DNA from: Candidatus Saccharibacteria bacterium UBA6209
GTDB lineage: Bacteria; Patescibacteriota; Saccharimonadia; Saccharimonadales; Saccharimonadaceae
DNA: 5,775 nt
Assembly: GCA_002421965.1 (NCBI GenBank)
Contig: DISN01000003.1
Span: 1-5,775, forward strand
Reading direction: 5' to 3'
Shown here: positions 5,053 to 5,775 of the stretch, piece by piece
How the letters are laid out: the number at the start of each line of letters is the position of its first letter
Position numbering within the stretch: the stretch's first letter is position 1
Made by a program: the position numbers and the translations under genes
The notes under the pieces: generated by a model
The model's input: the letters and a program-made list of their open reading frames with translations, nothing else
What the model was told of the DNA's origin: nothing
Databases searched by the model: none

Positions 5053-5424
5053 CTAGCCCAGGGTCGCAAGAACGACTATGAGCCCGAGGATGACGTGGAG
5101 GAGTGTGTAGAGGGCCCACCCGGACCAGTGTCGCATCTTAACTACGAACACAGCCGCGACGAACCACCACGCCCACACAGCTCCGAACGTGATCGCGTAT
5201 CGATGCATGGCCGAGAAATCGTCTAGCCATGATGTCCAGATTAGGATAGCGAACATGACCATCAGAATGGTCTTGGCCGGAATCACCATGAGGCTGCCGT
5301 AGAGGTAGCCCATGTTTCCACCTTCGTGCCTGGCTCGGGCTATTGCCTCTTCATGGCTAGCCCCCAACTTTCTGGATTGTGCATATGAAGCTCTCTTGAC
5401 TTCATCGATGGACTTCAGGAGCAT
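5053..5424 (-). CDS. Three-helix membrane protein of unknown function
   Basis: I do not recognise this 123-residue protein. It has a polar, charged N-terminus (1-40, rich in Lys, Arg, Glu and Ala, with HEEAIARARHEGGNMGY) followed by three hydrophobic stretches that look like membrane helices: about 42-67 (GSLMVIPAKTILMVMFAILI), 76-95 (YAITFGAVWAWWFVAAVFVV) and 103-122 (WALYTLLHVILGLIVVLATL). The loops are short (SWLDDFSAMHR; KMRHWSG). The N-terminal part is probably a soluble amphipathic region at the membrane. I chose the ATG at 5424 because AAGAAAGGAT stands 6 bases upstream; an in-frame TTG at 5448 would add 8 residues. It ends in TAG right against an inverted-repeat element. GC content looks somewhat higher than in nusB or khpA. 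The gene is monocistronic with its own promoter, and divergent from trmD. Confidence 0.78.
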   Translation of the reverse strand: MLLKSIDEVKRASYAQSRKLGASHEEAIARARHEGGNMGYLYGSLMVIPAKTILMVMFAILIWTSWLDDFSAMHRYAITFGAVWAWWFVAAVFVVKMRHWSGWALYTLLHVILGLIVVLATLG

Positions 5425-5430
5425 CCTAGT

Positions 5431-5440
5431 ATCCTTTCTT
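5431..5440 (-). promoter_or_regulatory. Ribosome binding site deciding the membrane-protein start
   Basis: On the minus strand AAGAAAGGAT lies 6 bases before the ATG at 5424. It falls just inside the reading frame that would start with TTG at 5448, so the ATG is preferred. It is identical over 10 bases to the site of the lipoprotein gene. Confidence 0.65.
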
Positions 5441-5460
5441 GAGACCAACTAGGCTCTGCA

Positions 5461-5489
5461 ATTGTATCAGATATGGACAAAAAAGTCAA
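5461..5489 (-). promoter_or_regulatory. Sigma-70-type promoter of the membrane-protein gene
   Basis: On the minus strand: -35 TTGACT (5484-5489), 17-base spacer, -10 TACAAT (5461-5466). Start expected near 5454, with about 30 bases of leader before the ATG at 5424. Its -35 box lies inside the spacer of the opposing trmD promoter. Confidence 0.8.
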
Positions 5490-5502
5490 TACTTGCTATA
5501 CT
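5474..5502 (+). promoter_or_regulatory. Promoter of trmD with extended -10
   Basis: -35 TGGACA (5474-5479, five of six consensus bases), 17-base spacer, extended -10 TGC-TATACT (TG at 5494-5495, TATACT 5497-5502). Start expected at about 5508-5510, that is, at or next to the trmD ATG. Its -35 box falls inside the spacer of the opposing promoter, so polymerase probably cannot occupy both at once. Confidence 0.75.
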
Positions 5503-5509
5503 TTAACAG

Positions 5510-5775
5510 ATGAGAAAGCTCCAGGTGATTACGCTATTCCCCGATATGTTTACGGGTGTGTTCGAGAATTCAATGATGTGGAAGGCGCAAAAAGACGAAA
5601 TTGTACAGCTAAGCACTATTGATTTGCGTGAATTTGGTCTCGGTCCACGTAAGCAGGTGGACGACACTCCGTATGGCGGTGGCGATGGTATGCTATTGAT
5701 GATCGAGCCGCTGTGGAATGCGGTTATGCATGCAAAAGCTAATGACCCGAGTGCTAAAGTACTGCTCATGACGCC
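5510..5775 (+). CDS. trmD: tRNA (guanine-37-N1) methyltransferase, 5' part (runs off the window)
   Basis: SPOUT-family, SAM-dependent enzyme that methylates G37 next to the anticodon and so prevents +1 frameshifting. Only 88 codons and two bases are visible of an expected 230-250 residues. The start is the family's: MRKLQVITLFPDMF, then RAQ-like WKAQKDE, IDLREFG, and the signature VDDTPYGGGDGM (50-61) followed by EPLWNAV. The knot and the C-terminal tRNA-binding domain lie beyond the window. The ATG at 5510 has no Shine-Dalgarno site and coincides with the predicted transcription start, so the mRNA looks leaderless. A GTG at 5525 would cut into the conserved first strand, so it is rejected. 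Confidence 0.96.
   Translation, partial: MRKLQVITLFPDMFTGVFENSMMWKAQKDEIVQLSTIDLREFGLGPRKQVDDTPYGGGDGMLLMIEPLWNAVMHAKANDPSAKVLLMT

Noticed and set aside
4896..5226. Overlapping plus-strand open frames at 4896-5081 and 4978-5226
   Set aside because: Their products are low-complexity and unlike any protein I know. They run over the terminator and inverted repeats and are antisense to the membrane-protein gene, which has its own promoter and ribosome binding site.
5503..5769. Minus-strand open frame opposite trmD
   Set aside because: The plus strand encodes the clear TrmD N-terminus, so this is a shadow.
1..5775. CRISPR array, IS element, prophage or defence system
   Set aside because: No regular spaced repeats, transposase, integrase or recognisable defence gene is visible. 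The content is mostly housekeeping.

Overview
The window reads as chromosomal DNA of a small-genome bacterium. My best guess is a Candidate Phyla Radiation lineage close to Saccharibacteria (TM7). The grounds are the character of the LeuRS and NusB proteins, a 46-residue zinc-less ribosomal protein L32, compact housekeeping genes and modest GC content. TGA serves as a normal stop (leuS ends in TGA and no gene reads through one), which argues against the TGA-recoded Gracilibacteria and Absconditabacteria. The lineage is inferred from recalled family features, not from a search.

Layout: 1-1797 (+) is the 3' part of leuS. It converges on a minus-strand gene (1846-2244) for a small lipoprotein with a LysM-like domain, whose intrinsic terminator lies between the two stops. 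That gene is divergent from a plus-strand cluster of translation and RNA genes: rpmF (2429-2569, L32), nusB (2599-3063), a Nudix hydrolase (3038-3529, overlapping nusB), rnc (3620-4324, RNase III) and khpA (4376-4777, KH RNA-binding protein). A strong bidirectional terminator (4878-4905) ends this cluster. A GC-rich zone of nested inverted repeats follows (4922-5052). A minus-strand gene for a three-helix membrane protein of unknown function (5053-5424) comes next, and the window ends in the 5' part of trmD (5510 onward, +).

Function: almost everything on the plus strand serves translation and RNA metabolism: tRNA charging (LeuRS), a ribosomal protein (L32), rRNA antitermination (NusB), double-stranded RNA processing (RNase III), an RNA chaperone (KhpA) and tRNA m1G37 methylation (TrmD). 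The two minus-strand genes encode envelope proteins. They share a promoter and ribosome-binding-site style (TTGACTTTTT as -35 region, AAGAAAGGAT as Shine-Dalgarno region) and look like separate monocistronic units inserted between housekeeping genes.

The features most worth a second look are: interlocked divergent promoters before trmD, with trmD apparently leaderless; a 100-nt nested inverted-repeat element abutting the stop codon of the membrane-protein gene; a structured 3' region after khpA; an inverted repeat encoding a disordered linker inside leuS; and an Asn at a normally acidic metal-binding position of RNase III. I see no clear evidence of a defence system, CRISPR array, IS element or other wholly new system.
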